DNA from: Bacillota bacterium
GTDB lineage: Bacteria > Bacillota > Clostridia > Acetivibrionales > DSM-1351
Length of the DNA: 29,408 nucleotides
Reading direction: 5' to 3'
NCBI GenBank assembly: GCA_023412275.1
Contig: JAEYNY010000126.1
Coordinates: forward strand, 1-29,408
Positions 15,325 through 23,958 of this stretch are shown piece by piece. Under the pieces are notes generated by a model. That model saw only the letters and a program-made list of their open reading frames with translations, did no database searches and was not told the DNA's origin. A program made the translations under genes and the position numbers. How positions within the stretch are numbered: the stretch's first letter is position 1; every line of letters begins with the position of its first letter.

Positions 15325-16227
15325 TTAAATTAAAACATTTAATAAGAATCCAATTAAAAGTGCAAAAATTATAACATATGATAAATACAGCACGAACCGT
15401 CGGGTACCCAATACAATTTTCACAGCACCCAAATTGGTTATTTTCGTGGCTGGCCCTGTAATCATAAAAGCGGCTGCAGATCCCATGCTCATACCGTCAA
15501 ATAGCCACTGCCGCAAAAGCGGTATTGTTCCTCCTCCACACATGTAAAGTGGAACACCTATGGTGGCTGCCATCAGTACACCGAATCCCTTGTTACTGCC
15601 GAATAGATTAGCAAATGCATTTGCTGGTACATATCTCTGAAACAGAGCGGACAATAAAATTCCCAGAAGAAAGTACAGACCGGTTGCTTTCACATTTCTT
15701 CCCAAATTTTTGAGGAAACGTAGTAGAATGTTAGGATCTGTATCATGGCTTTTCATTTCATAAAAACCGCTGAAATTAAAAAATGATTTTTCCCTGTAGA
15801 ATATATTTATTAACAACCCTGCTATAAATCCACATAGTAAGCAGGCGACAATTCGTACAATCAATGCCGTAGTTCCCAATGCTACGCTGTAAATAATCAG
15901 CTGAGGATTCAATAAAATCGATGACATCATAAAAGCAGCCAGCCAGTCGTCTCTCATACCCTTCTCCGAAAAGGAAGCGGCAATTGGAATCGTTCCATAC
16001 ATGCAAAGCGGAGAGACTATCCCCAGACAACAGGCTAGGAAAATGCCTAATACCCCAAGCCTCTTATTCTGCAAGCCACTAAACAGCCGATGTATCCGTT
16101 CCTTACCAAACACCGACACCGCAGACCCTATGATCATACCTAACAGCCAATATGTAAAAATCTGTTCCAACTGAACACTAAAGTAATAAAATAAATATAT
16201 AAACTCACGATGCAGTATATTAATCAT
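15325..16227 (-). CDS. ArsP/YraQ-family permease (DUF318)
   Basis: This 300-residue polytopic membrane protein has eight or so hydrophobic segments. The family signatures are CCLGIVSPLCMYGTIPIAAS (66-85) in the first half and GVPLYMCGGGTIPLLRQW in the second, each in one half of an inverted-repeat fold. Cysteines 66, 67 and 75 lie near the first signature. Some relatives export trivalent organoarsenicals (ArsP), while many have no known substrate. The start overlaps the end of the upstream DUF362 lipoprotein gene by eight bases, so the two are translationally coupled and probably act together. An arsenic link is not supported by any ars gene nearby. Confidence 0.85.
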   Translation of the reverse strand: MINILHREFIYLFYYFSVQLEQIFTYWLLGMIIGSAVSVFGKERIHRLFSGLQNKRLGVLGIFLACCLGIVSPLCMYGTIPIAASFSEKGMRDDWLAAFMMSSILLNPQLIIYSVALGTTALIVRIVACLLCGFIAGLLINIFYREKSFFNFSGFYEMKSHDTDPNILLRFLKNLGRNVKATGLYFLLGILLSALFQRYVPANAFANLFGSNKGFGVLMAATIGVPLYMCGGGTIPLLRQWLFDGMSMGSAAAFMITGPATKITNLGAVKIVLGTRRFVLYLSYVIIFALLIGFLLNVLI

Positions 16228-17257
16228 TAATATTCACCAATTTATAAGTGCGACAACCAAGACCAATTTTCTCTGCGTGCTCCAACGTATGTAATCCATT
16301 CAAATCTTCAATTCTTCCTCTGAGGGATTCACTACCTTTTGCAGCATATACTAGATCGACACATGCCTGGTCCAACGCCACCGGGTCAGTGGATGCAAGT
16401 ATTCCAATATCATCAATCTCCGGTTCTGCTGGATTGCCGTTACAGTCACAATCTATGCTAAGATTATTCATCACATTGATGTAAACAATATTCTTTCCGT
16501 TTCCCAGGCTGTCAGAAACTGCCTTACCTGCATCACCCATGGATTCCAGAAAGTCATCCTGATTTTCGCCATATATGGTTGAATTATATTTTCCGGCTGT
16601 ATGGATCAGACATTTTCCTTCGCTCGAACCAAGACCTATGGAAATATTCTTAATAGCCCCTCCAAATCCTGCCATTTCATGTCCTTTAAAATGAGATAAT
16701 ACCAGATAAGATTTATATTTGGAAAAGTGTGATCCTACAAGATCTTCTTTCAGATGGGCTCCCCCTACTACCGGCAGACTCATGGAACCGTCGGCATCCA
16801 GAATATCCACCTCTGCAATCGCCGTAAAGCCATGATCCTTCGCAACCTGCATATGCATGGCTGTACTGATTCGGGATCCTCCATACGCTGTATTACATTC
16901 CACAATTGTACCTTTGACTGACTGCACCAGTTCTTTAATCAATTTCGGATCCAGATAGTGACTAGCCGGCGGCTCACCTGTGCTGAGCTTCACTGCAACA
17001 TCACCTTTCGGTGTCCAGTTAAGCGCATTATAAGCCGCTATCAAACCCTTGGAGCTGATGTCAGTGGTCATATACACGATTGGGGTTTCTCTCGGTGAAT
17101 GGGTTACTGATGGGGTTGATGGTGAGGTTGATGATAGGGTTGACGCTGAAGTTACCTCAGCAACTTCATTAACACTTTCCTTAGCATTACTGCATGCTAC
17201 GAGATAAGGCATGATCACGATGCTTAAAACAATACCTATCATAATTTTAATATTCAT
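16220..17257 (-). CDS. DUF362-domain lipoprotein
   Basis: This 345-residue protein begins with a signal peptide ending in a lipobox (YLVAC, Cys22). A low-complexity Ser/Thr/Pro linker (about 35-60) follows, then a DUF362 domain. Recognisable elements are AYGGSRISTAMH, LSHFKGHEMAGFGGAIKNIS and DCDCNGNPAEPEIDDIGILA followed by STDPVALDQACVDLV. Many DUF362 proteins carry an extra 4Fe-4S ferredoxin domain, which is absent here, although the DCDC pair could bind metal. It should be anchored on the outer face of the membrane. GGGAGG precedes the ATG. It overlaps the downstream permease gene, suggesting a joint envelope function of unknown substrate. Confidence 0.85.
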   Translation of the reverse strand: MNIKIMIGIVLSIVIMPYLVACSNAKESVNEVAEVTSASTLSSTSPSTPSVTHSPRETPIVYMTTDISSKGLIAAYNALNWTPKGDVAVKLSTGEPPASHYLDPKLIKELVQSVKGTIVECNTAYGGSRISTAMHMQVAKDHGFTAIAEVDILDADGSMSLPVVGGAHLKEDLVGSHFSKYKSYLVLSHFKGHEMAGFGGAIKNISIGLGSSEGKCLIHTAGKYNSTIYGENQDDFLESMGDAGKAVSDSLGNGKNIVYINVMNNLSIDCDCNGNPAEPEIDDIGILASTDPVALDQACVDLVYAAKGSESLRGRIEDLNGLHTLEHAEKIGLGCRTYKLVNIND

Positions 17258-17432
17258 ATTTCTTATCCTCCCACTTTTTCAATACTGTAGGTCAGAAGCA
17301 ATATTGAATTCATGAAATTTATCCCAAAATTTACTCTAACATACAAATCTAATCCGAGTCAAGATTGTTATGTTAATTTTAGTAACTACTTCCAAAATAT
17401 GTATAAAGAAAGACGAATATGCCGAGCTTAAG

Positions 17433-17502
17433 TTATTTTTTGCATTTCTTCTGCACTTTGTCTGACCAAGGCATCATGTCATCCACAAGCTCAGGATATT
17501 TT
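17433..17502 (-). pseudogene. Possible IS66-type transposase C-terminal scrap
   Basis: A 23-codon open stretch on the minus strand (KKYPELVDDMMPWSDKVQKK, then CKK and a stop) resembles the ..DDLMPWS.. tail of IS66-family transposases. It is very short and could be chance. Nothing else is recognisable in 17258-17525. Confidence 0.25.
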
Positions 17503-17525
17503 TTCTATAATTTAGATTCATCAAT

Positions 17526-19466
17526 TTAGTAAAATTTATAACCAAGTAAACACCAGTAATTCAAAAATATAATATATAATATGGAGCATATAGCAAAGAA
17601 TGTATACCAGACCTTCTGCTCGATCCTTAGGTATTTACTTTCTTTTAAAATAGTAGCTATGAGCAATATAATACTAACTATACAAATAAATGGTATTGTT
17701 AACCAAGCTCTGACGAATAATGATCCGACAATTCTAGGTGTCCCTTCTTCTTCAAATAAGAAGTAAGGTGGCAATGTTAAGAAATATGACCCTAATCCTA
17801 TTAGAAATGATAAATTCAAGCTACTTATGATTAATGCAATCCTACGAGTTTTGTTAGGCCTTACATTCAGATTGAATTTAGTTAATATCTTTCTTACACT
17901 AATTATCCATTGTATTAAAAAGATTATTAACAAAGTTATTAGAAAAATCAACTGGATTGAATTCTGCTCATACCAGTTAACTTTTTCCAATGAAGTCGTA
18001 CTATCAAGTTTTAGATATTTAATTCTGGTATTTTCATCTGGTACAAAGTATATGAAATTATTATATTTTAAACTATAAAATTCATTCGATGCTACACTAA
18101 TATATTCTCGTGTTTTTATATTGCCCGTTAACACTAGCTTGTCATTTTTATTAGTTACCTTAATCTCAAAGGAGTTCCCAAAAAGATCCCCAATTTTATA
18201 TAATGCATTATGTATTCTTTTTGTACTTTTATAAATTCCTTTGTATCTAGAAAGTTCTTCTTTCTTAATTATGTATCTGGTGATTTTATTTCCAGTTTTT
18301 TGGGGCAATAGAATATTAACTAGTTTCTTTTGAAAATCTAGAAAAATAGATGCTATAGCATTGGCATTTGCATCTTCATTAATAGTTAAAAAATATCCAC
18401 AATTACTCTCTGGAATAAGCACTAAATGACTTGTGAAACCAGGAACAATTCCATCATGTTGGAGAATTCTATATCCATTAATATACGCTTCCTTGAAGGC
18501 ATAACATATGCCACCTAAGTATTTCCCATTTTTAATATGTGTTGATTGCATATCTGCCATACTACTCTCATTTAATATCCGAGTGTTATTAAATTTACCA
18601 TTTTGAAGATTAGCAAGTATAAAATTCCCCATATCTCCTGCTGTTGTATTCAATCCTCCTGCCGGGAGATCCGGTATTCCATAAATGTTTATTTTATTAA
18701 AAATTCCATTCGACTTATAATAGCCATTCGCCATAGCTTTAATTATATTAGGACCCAAGTCAAAACTACTTTCTTTCATATTCAGTGGTTCAAATATATT
18801 TTTGTTCATGTATTCACTGAAGGTTTTTTTGCAGATTGATGAAATTATATACCCTGCTAATGACATTCCATAATTGCTATATGATGACACTTCTCCAGGT
18901 AACCTGACAATTTTGGGACTATACTTAGTCACAGACTTAACAAAACGCTCGTTCATATCAACCCCATAACCAGAATCACCATGATAATATTCTTCATCAA
19001 AACCTGCTGAATGTGTTAGGAGATTTTCCATAGTTATAGGCTTTTTATATTTGTTATGTATTTTCACATCTTTTAAATATTTATTTATGTCAACATTAAA
19101 ATCTATTTTCTTCTGTTCCTTAAGTTGCATGGATGCAATACCTGTGAAAAGCTTGGACATCGATCCTACACGAAAAACAGTTTTATCAGGATCCACTAGT
19201 ATCTTTTTCTCTACATCTGTGTATCCATATCCTTCTTTATGTAGCACCTTTCCATCCTTTATGATAATTAAGGCGGCTCCTGGTATATCCCCTTTTTTTA
19301 TTATGTCATTAAAGTACTTATCAGAAAATTCAGCAATTTTTGTATTATTAATATCAGATATAACTTGAGGTTTTCCCATGGCATAAGTATTTATCGGTAT
19401 AATACATATTAATATACAAAGAACAATACTAACTATCTTACATATTAATACTCCCTTTTTAGTCAT
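17526..19466 (-). CDS. Membrane-anchored serine hydrolase, class C beta-lactamase/PBP-like
   Basis: This 646-residue protein has a signal peptide (cleavage after about residue 29, TYA) and a beta-lactamase-family (PF00144) domain over about 43-390. The active site is SMSK (Ser102/Lys105), the second motif is YSN (196-198), and HDG (337-339) stands in for the KTG box, as is common in EstB/D-aminopeptidase-like members. A ~100-residue linker follows, then about four transmembrane segments (about 500-646). It probably acts on peptides, esters or cell-wall stems outside the cell; true beta-lactam resistance is unlikely but not excluded. AGGAGG lies seven bases before the ATG. It is the last gene of a PadR-HAAS-hydrolase operon. 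Confidence 0.85.
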   Translation of the reverse strand: MTKKGVLICKIVSIVLCILICIIPINTYAMGKPQVISDINNTKIAEFSDKYFNDIIKKGDIPGAALIIIKDGKVLHKEGYGYTDVEKKILVDPDKTVFRVGSMSKLFTGIASMQLKEQKKIDFNVDINKYLKDVKIHNKYKKPITMENLLTHSAGFDEEYYHGDSGYGVDMNERFVKSVTKYSPKIVRLPGEVSSYSNYGMSLAGYIISSICKKTFSEYMNKNIFEPLNMKESSFDLGPNIIKAMANGYYKSNGIFNKINIYGIPDLPAGGLNTTAGDMGNFILANLQNGKFNNTRILNESSMADMQSTHIKNGKYLGGICYAFKEAYINGYRILQHDGIVPGFTSHLVLIPESNCGYFLTINEDANANAIASIFLDFQKKLVNILLPQKTGNKITRYIIKKEELSRYKGIYKSTKRIHNALYKIGDLFGNSFEIKVTNKNDKLVLTGNIKTREYISVASNEFYSLKYNNFIYFVPDENTRIKYLKLDSTTSLEKVNWYEQNSIQLIFLITLLIIFLIQWIISVRKILTKFNLNVRPNKTRRIALIISSLNLSFLIGLGSYFLTLPPYFLFEEEGTPRIVGSLFVRAWLTIPFICIVSIILLIATILKESKYLRIEQKVWYTFFAICSILYIIFLNYWCLLGYKFY

Positions 19467-19507
19467 GTTATTAACCTCCTAATCCCATTGTTAATTATCT
19501 ATAATAT

Positions 19508-20230
19508 CTATTCTTTTTCATTCTCTAATCGAAATTTTATTGGCATAAATATAAAATATCCAAACACTAGTCCATAAACTATTGAAAGTAGTGATATTGA
19601 TATATAAGGACCTATCTGATTTGGCGCTTTGAGATTACCAAGCATCGCAATTATTTCAATAAAAAACCCTATTATTCCCCCACCAAACGATGCTCTTATT
19701 AGTAAATCGTAGATTTTTATGCTCCTGTACATATCCACAATACTTACACTATGATTCTTTATTAATACAATCTTTAATCCATTGATAAAGTCTCTAAATG
19801 ATTTAGTGGCTATTACAACAGATATAGTAGCTATTAGTATCATTAATAAACTAGTAGCCGACAAAAATGCCACAATCTGTGTTCCGCTAATAGTAATAAC
19901 AATGCACGATGCTATAAGAAAAAACAGTACCCCTATTAAATACATTTTTACATCCATCCTCCCATTAAACTTATTATTTTTAATTAAACTATGTTTTAAC
20001 TTATTACTAATTTTCAGTTCCTTTGTTATTTCTTCCTTTAAATTATTCTCTTCACCAAATCTATAAATTGCAGATGAAATACTTTCATCCGGACTTTTGC
20101 CTTCAATTATTAATTCCTTTACAGATTCTAATAAATGATATTTCATTTCTTCTCCGAAATCTTCTATATCCTTTGGATCACCATCAATATTCTTACAAAT
20201 CCTATTAACATAACTGTCTATTCTATCCAT
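19508..20230 (-). CDS. HAAS-domain membrane protein, probable partner of the PadR regulator
   Basis: This 240-residue protein has an N-terminal soluble HAAS/permease-prefix-like domain (1-70: DRIDSYVNRIC and then AIYRFGEENNLKEEI). Four hydrophobic segments follow (about 97-120, 122-148, 175-200 and 208-235). HAAS proteins are commonly paired with PadR-type repressors and are thought to sense membrane events and control the PadR partner. It starts two bases after the padR stop with GGGAGGTG upstream, and precedes the serine hydrolase gene by 41 bases. No catalytic residues are evident. Confidence 0.75.
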   Translation of the reverse strand: MDRIDSYVNRICKNIDGDPKDIEDFGEEMKYHLLESVKELIIEGKSPDESISSAIYRFGEENNLKEEITKELKISNKLKHSLIKNNKFNGRMDVKMYLIGVLFFLIASCIVITISGTQIVAFLSATSLLMILIATISVVIATKSFRDFINGLKIVLIKNHSVSIVDMYRSIKIYDLLIRASFGGGIIGFFIEIIAMLGNLKAPNQIGPYISISLLSIVYGLVFGYFIFMPIKFRLENEKE

Positions 20231-20232
20231 AA

Positions 20233-20565
20233 CTACACCTCCCTGAAAAAAGTATCTATTATATTTTTAAAGAATGCCCATTCATCTTTTTTCCTTACCA
20301 AGTATTCCTCTCCTTCTTCAGTAATCCTATAATTTCGCCTCCTCCCCCCACCACTTTCACTATCGTCCCAGTATGCTGTCACTAGGCCATTGTTTTCGAG
20401 CCGTTTAAGTACAACATACAAAGTACCCTCCTTGATCTCAAAGGTATTTCCGCTAATATTCCTTACCCTTTTTGAAATTTCATACCCATATAGATCTTCA
20501 TCTTTAATTATGCTAAGTATAATACTTTCAATATATCCCTTTATCATTTCTTTATCTAAAATCAA
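20233..20565 (-). CDS. PadR-family transcriptional regulator
   Basis: This 110-residue winged-helix protein shows the PadR pattern: SIIKDEDLYGYEISKRV, KEGTLYVVLKRLENNGLVTA (wing and recognition helix), and RRRNYRITEEGEEYL. These small dimeric repressors bind their own promoter and release on a ligand or protein signal. The start is TTG at 20565 with AGAGGTGAT upstream. An ATG six codons downstream is less well placed. It is first in the operon with the HAAS protein and the serine hydrolase. The promoter at 20590-20619 is the likely site of autoregulation. Confidence 0.9.
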   Translation of the reverse strand: MILDKEMIKGYIESIILSIIKDEDLYGYEISKRVRNISGNTFEIKEGTLYVVLKRLENNGLVTAYWDDSESGGGRRRNYRITEEGEEYLVRKKDEWAFFKNIIDTFFREV

Positions 20566-20589
20566 TACATATCACCTCTTTGTAAATAC

Positions 20590-20619
20590 ACTATACAGCA
20601 GACTACTCTATACTGTCAA
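20590..20619 (-). promoter_or_regulatory. Promoter of the padR-HAAS-hydrolase operon
   Basis: The minus strand reads TTGACA (20614-20619), an 18-bp spacer and TATAGT (20590-20595), 25 bases before the padR TTG. CAGTATAGAG and CTGTATAGTG around the spacer form an imperfect direct repeat that could be the PadR operator. Confidence 0.7.
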
Positions 20620-20684
20620 GTAGTTTATTTCATAGATGCGAATAGCTATTTACTGAGTGAGTTTTTTATGAATTTGTATAAATA

Positions 20685-20713
20685 TATACATTAAATTGGA
20701 ATAATGTTATAAT
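20685..20713 (+). promoter_or_regulatory. Promoter of the small membrane protein gene
   Basis: TATACA (20685-20690), a 17-bp spacer and a perfect TATAAT (20708-20713) lie about 50 bases before the ATG at 20766. Confidence 0.65.
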
Positions 20714-20765
20714 TTACACACATTTAAATGTATTATATATTGGATTGATTATATGTGAGGGTTCT

Positions 20766-20999
20766 ATGAATAAGTATGAGAAATATAGAAAGATTAGACA
20801 AAGGCTTGAATTTGTATCGTTTTTGATTGCAATTATAGTTGGTAATGGAATAAGTTCATACTTGGGTATATATGGTAAGAAGTTGATTTCATTAGAAACT
20901 GCATTAAACTTGGCTATTGTAATAGGAATTTCTTTTGTATTAAATATTATTGCTGTAAGAATTGCAGATAATTGGTATGATAAAAATACAGATAAGTGA
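20766..20999 (+). CDS. Small two-helix membrane protein, unknown function
   Basis: This 77-residue protein has a charged N-terminus (MNKYEKYRKIRQR) and two hydrophobic helices (about 16-34 and 45-65). The tail is short and polar. I chose the ATG at 20766 because GAGGG is four bases upstream; a TTG seven codons earlier is poorer. It has its own promoter and is followed by a terminator, so it is a monocistronic gene. I do not recognise the family. A membrane-stress or regulatory role is possible but unsupported. Confidence 0.65.
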   Translation: MNKYEKYRKIRQRLEFVSFLIAIIVGNGISSYLGIYGKKLISLETALNLAIVIGISFVLNIIAVRIADNWYDKNTDK

Positions 21000-21016
21000 A
21001 ATAAATGAGTTATAAT

Positions 21017-21058
21017 TAAAGGAACTCTATGCAATTATAATTACACAAAGTTCCTTTA
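21017..21058. terminator. Hairpin between convergent genes, probably bidirectional terminator
   Basis: TAAAGGAACT (21017-21026) pairs perfectly with AGTTCCTTTA (21049-21058). The loop contains a further near-palindrome, TGCAATTA/TAATTACA. It lies between the convergent ends at 20999 and 21090. U-rich tails are weak, so strength is uncertain. Confidence 0.6.
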
Positions 21059-21089
21059 ATCTCTCAAACGAAATTTATCTTTTGTAAAT

Positions 21090-22598
21090 TTATTTATTGG
21101 CTCTAACAAAAATTGGATTTGAATAAAACCAAAGGTCTGCATAAGCTTTAGTAGCATTGTTATCACCGACTAATTCATCTGCAAGGGGATTTCCATCAGC
21201 ATCTGTTTCATTGGGCGTATTTACTGCCAAGTTTGTTCCTCTTAATCTGAAGTACATATCCTTATTCACATTTTTTACTGTATACGTTATAACATTCCAT
21301 CCGTCAACAACTTTCCAGTCACTGTTATTAAATCTCTTTATAACCTTTGTGGTTTCATTTGTATCTTTTGTGTAATTAGCCGTTTCTGGAACAGCTTTTC
21401 TTATAACATCTCCAGCAATTAGATCGATATGATTGACTTTTACAGCTTCATTGTTATTGTTTTTATTAGGACTTTTAAACTTAATAGTTATTGTAATATC
21501 TTTTTCATTTTTTACTATTTTTAAGGTTTCACCTATTTCAGCTACATTGGTTTTATTGCCTTTTATATTTTGACTGATTTTAAAATCAAGATTATTTATC
21601 AGGTCGCCCTGAACAGCAAAGGAATTTCCTGAACGCATACCATTAACAATTCCTTGGGCTGTATTTTCTTTTACATAAGTATAACTTTTTGCATATTCTC
21701 CGGGCCAGAAATCAGCAGTATCAGAACTATCGTGAAAATCTGAGTTTACAAATATCCAAAACCTACGTCCTTCTCCAAGCAAAGCATCCCAAACTCCGCC
21801 AACTTGTGCAGTCATGTAATCAGCACCTCCGTATGTTTCAGCTTTATAATCCGTGCTTGTATATCCGCCTCTTTCCACTTCTTTCTGGTGCCCGGGAAAC
21901 CCCTCCATACCAAAGAATACATCTGGAGCAGCATCGTTAAAATCACGAATATCTTTAATAGAATACTTTAATTTTCTGGAAGGGTGATTCAGTATAAAAT
22001 AGCTGGAGTTTCTATAATTTGTTTGAAGCCATTTGGCACCTGCCACTGCATCAGCATGTGTTTTGTTTACCTTTTTAATATTTTCAACAGATCTGCTTGT
22101 GTCCTTATCATTTTCGTCGAACATATATTCAAAATCGCTTATAGGGTTAACACTATTGCCTAATATTGCAACACTGGCGTGTTCATGAGTAGGAACATTC
22201 CATTCTAAGCCTTGAATCAATACTTTATCAGAGTACTGTTTCTGTAATTTTTCAATGATTGGAAAGGAATAATCTTTCAGTGTAATCCATCTCCATAGTG
22301 AAGTAACTGTTGTATTGTTTGGAATTGTAAAAGAATTTCCCAGCGGATCTCTTGATGAGGTTCCACCGTGTTCAGAATTTGCCATCCAATCGAGCCCATA
22401 ACTTTTAAAGGCTTTTTGTACTACTTCTGTCTGTGTTTTGTTCCCATCTGTCAGGTAAGTGTGCGTGTGAAAATCACCTGCTACATATCCCCCATTATAT
22501 TTTTTCGAATCAGCAAATGTATTTGAGCTTTCAAGCCCACATATAGCTAATGCAAGAACTAATATTATTGTTGCGAGTTTCATATTATTTTTTCCCAT
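21090..22598 (-). CDS. Secreted PHP-domain metallo-phosphoesterase
   Basis: This 502-residue protein has a signal peptide (hydrophobic 7-21, likely cleavage after FA at 28-29). A PHP domain follows with metal-binding motifs in order: GDFHTHTYLTDG (His44, His46, Asp51), NSEHGG, GLEWNVPTHEHAS, NHPSRK and NSDFHD. PHP enzymes use two or three metal ions to hydrolyse phosphoesters. An extracellular member could release phosphate from nucleotides or lipid head groups; the substrate is unknown. The C-terminal ~170 residues look like a beta-rich accessory domain. AAGGAG precedes the ATG. It lies 37 bases behind a PAP2 phosphatase gene on the same strand, and the pair probably forms a phosphatase operon. 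Confidence 0.85.
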   Translation of the reverse strand: MGKNNMKLATIILVLALAICGLESSNTFADSKKYNGGYVAGDFHTHTYLTDGNKTQTEVVQKAFKSYGLDWMANSEHGGTSSRDPLGNSFTIPNNTTVTSLWRWITLKDYSFPIIEKLQKQYSDKVLIQGLEWNVPTHEHASVAILGNSVNPISDFEYMFDENDKDTSRSVENIKKVNKTHADAVAGAKWLQTNYRNSSYFILNHPSRKLKYSIKDIRDFNDAAPDVFFGMEGFPGHQKEVERGGYTSTDYKAETYGGADYMTAQVGGVWDALLGEGRRFWIFVNSDFHDSSDTADFWPGEYAKSYTYVKENTAQGIVNGMRSGNSFAVQGDLINNLDFKISQNIKGNKTNVAEIGETLKIVKNEKDITITIKFKSPNKNNNNEAVKVNHIDLIAGDVIRKAVPETANYTKDTNETTKVIKRFNNSDWKVVDGWNVITYTVKNVNKDMYFRLRGTNLAVNTPNETDADGNPLADELVGDNNATKAYADLWFYSNPIFVRANK

Positions 22599-22635
22599 TT
22601 AGAACTCCTTTCTTTGTATTAAATATCTTATTGTA

Positions 22636-23166
22636 TTAGTGATTAATTATTAGCTGTAAAATTACCGAAGAAAATATGGCAATTGCCATCCCTGCAAGTA
22701 CGTCTGAAGGATAGTGTACGCCTAAATATAGTCTGGAAATACCAATTATAATTGCGATAGGAAAACAAATTACTGCCAGTATAGGAAAGTTTAGTGCCAA
22801 TGTTGTAGCGATAGCAAAAGCTGCAGTTGTGTGTCCTGAAGGAAATGAATAATAGTCCAGAGAAACATCAAAAGTATTAATATTTAATAAAACATCCTTA
22901 GGTCTTAATCGGCAAACACTATTTTTTAATAACTGTACGAATAAGTGACTTAAAGCTAAGGCAAATAATGCCTGAATCCCCATCTTTTTGACTACTCCAT
23001 CACCCATTATAGTAATCATTACGCAAGTAGAAATTGTAGCTGTAGCACTACCTAAATGAGTTATCCTTGGCATTACTATATCCAGAACTTTACATCGAAT
23101 TGAATTATTAAAGATTAAAAGTGTATTTAAGTCTGCTACGTGTAGTACTCCTTTTATTCCACTCAT
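22636..23166 (-). CDS. PAP2-superfamily membrane phosphatase
   Basis: This 176-residue protein carries the three-part PAP2 signature: KNSVCRLRP (Lys81, Arg88, Pro89), PSGH (109-112, with catalytic His112), and SRLYLGVHYPSD (Arg145, His151, Asp155). About five membrane helices place the active site on the outer face. Likely substrates are undecaprenyl pyrophosphate or phosphatidic-acid-type lipids. TAAGGGAGGGG precedes the ATG. It is transcribed with the PHP gene downstream, from a promoter containing a 12-bp palindrome (23219-23240). Confidence 0.88.
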   Translation of the reverse strand: MSGIKGVLHVADLNTLLIFNNSIRCKVLDIVMPRITHLGSATATISTCVMITIMGDGVVKKMGIQALFALALSHLFVQLLKNSVCRLRPKDVLLNINTFDVSLDYYSFPSGHTTAAFAIATTLALNFPILAVICFPIAIIIGISRLYLGVHYPSDVLAGMAIAIFSSVILQLIINH

Positions 23167-23218
23167 TGTATAATCCCCTCCCTTATATTCATTTCAACCA
23201 ATTCCTTTATTGTTTTTT

Positions 23219-23240
23219 ATTATAAAGGGTTAATATTAAC
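23219..23240 (-). promoter_or_regulatory. Promoter with palindromic operator for the PAP2-PHP operon
   Basis: The minus strand shows TATAAT (23219-23224). The perfect palindrome GTTAATATTAAC (23229-23240) lies in what would be the spacer, and the -35 is poor. A dimeric regulator probably binds here; no candidate regulator gene is adjacent. Confidence 0.45.
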
Positions 23241-23306
23241 ACATTATTGAGTTTATGTTATATTTTGTAATTAATAAGAAAAAAGATTTGTTGTGAAATA
23301 AATTAA

Positions 23307-23343
23307 GGCTGCTTGAATACCATCAAATGGTATTAAAGCAGCC
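23307..23343 (-). terminator. Intrinsic terminator of the DUF2680 gene
   Basis: GGCTGCTT..AATACCATT / AATGGTATT..AAGCAGCC forms a nearly perfect 17-bp stem with a tiny loop. On the minus strand it is followed by TTAATTTATTT. It lies just downstream of the 23359 stop. Confidence 0.8.
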
Positions 23344-23358
23344 CATAAACTACATTTA

Positions 23359-23784
23359 TTATCTTATTCCGCAGCCTGCACCGTTTCCTCCACGGCCCAT
23401 TCTCTGTCCAAAGCCCATACCGTTTTGCCTGCCAATTCTTCCACTTCCTGTTCCATCACAGGTTGCCTGTTTATTTTTTAAGTTATTGTATATTTCATCG
23501 GCTTGCTGTTGAGTAATTTGTCCACTTTTAACTTTCTCATCCAGAATAGCCTTTTTCTGCGCTAAAATTTCAGCTTTAAATTCGTCCAGTTTTCCGGCTT
23601 CGTTTGCTATAGTTCCATAAGTCTTTCCTCCTTCCCTTTCAGTATATATTTCGTTTACACTTTTTCCTGTCAAAGCTGCAGCAACCTCTGCAGGAGTTTT
23701 TAGATCTGCTGCATAAACCATTCCTGCTGCTCCAACCACCAGCACTGACAATGTTACCGCCACAAGTTTTTTAATATTTTTCAT
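23359..23784 (-). CDS. Secreted DUF2680-domain protein
   Basis: This 141-residue protein runs from the ATG at 23784 (AGGAG ten bases upstream; a GTG three codons earlier would touch the Shine-Dalgarno). The signal peptide ends near VYA. The DUF2680 domain follows: AALTGKSVNEIYTEREGGKT, YGTIANEAGKLDEFKAEIL, then LDEKVKSGQITQQQADEIYN. A Gly/Arg/Met-rich tail follows (GMGFGQRMGRGGNGAGCG) with a Cys pair (CDG.. and GCG). The function of the family is unknown; the helical domain resembles short periplasmic stress chaperones in size only. It is divergent from a two-component system across 174 bases full of small palindromes, so regulation by that system is likely. Confidence 0.85.
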   Translation of the reverse strand: MKNIKKLVAVTLSVLVVGAAGMVYAADLKTPAEVAAALTGKSVNEIYTEREGGKTYGTIANEAGKLDEFKAEILAQKKAILDEKVKSGQITQQQADEIYNNLKNKQATCDGTGSGRIGRQNGMGFGQRMGRGGNGAGCGIR

Positions 23785-23857
23785 ATAAAACACTCTCCTT
23801 TATTAAAATAAGTTAAAAATAACTTTATGAGCACATTATAATAAGTAATTGTGGCAA

Positions 23858-23934
23858 AACTTTGACAAAAGTTCGAAAATATTGTGTCAAGTACACAGAT
23901 TTGTCACAAACAGCTTTTTGGCCCATGATATAAT
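23858..23934. promoter_or_regulatory. Divergent control region between DUF2680 and the two-component genes
   Basis: It contains AACTTT-GACA-AAAGTT (23858-23873), TTGTGTCAAG (23882-23891) and the perfect TTTGT-C-ACAAA (23900-23910), all variants of a TTTGACA/TGTCAAA word. These are plausible response-regulator sites. Plus-strand TATAAT at 23929-23934 is a -10 for the response-regulator gene. Minus-strand TATAAT at 23835-23840 would serve the DUF2680 gene. Confidence 0.5.
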
Positions 23935-23958
23935 TAGCTTGAAACGGAGGGATATAGT

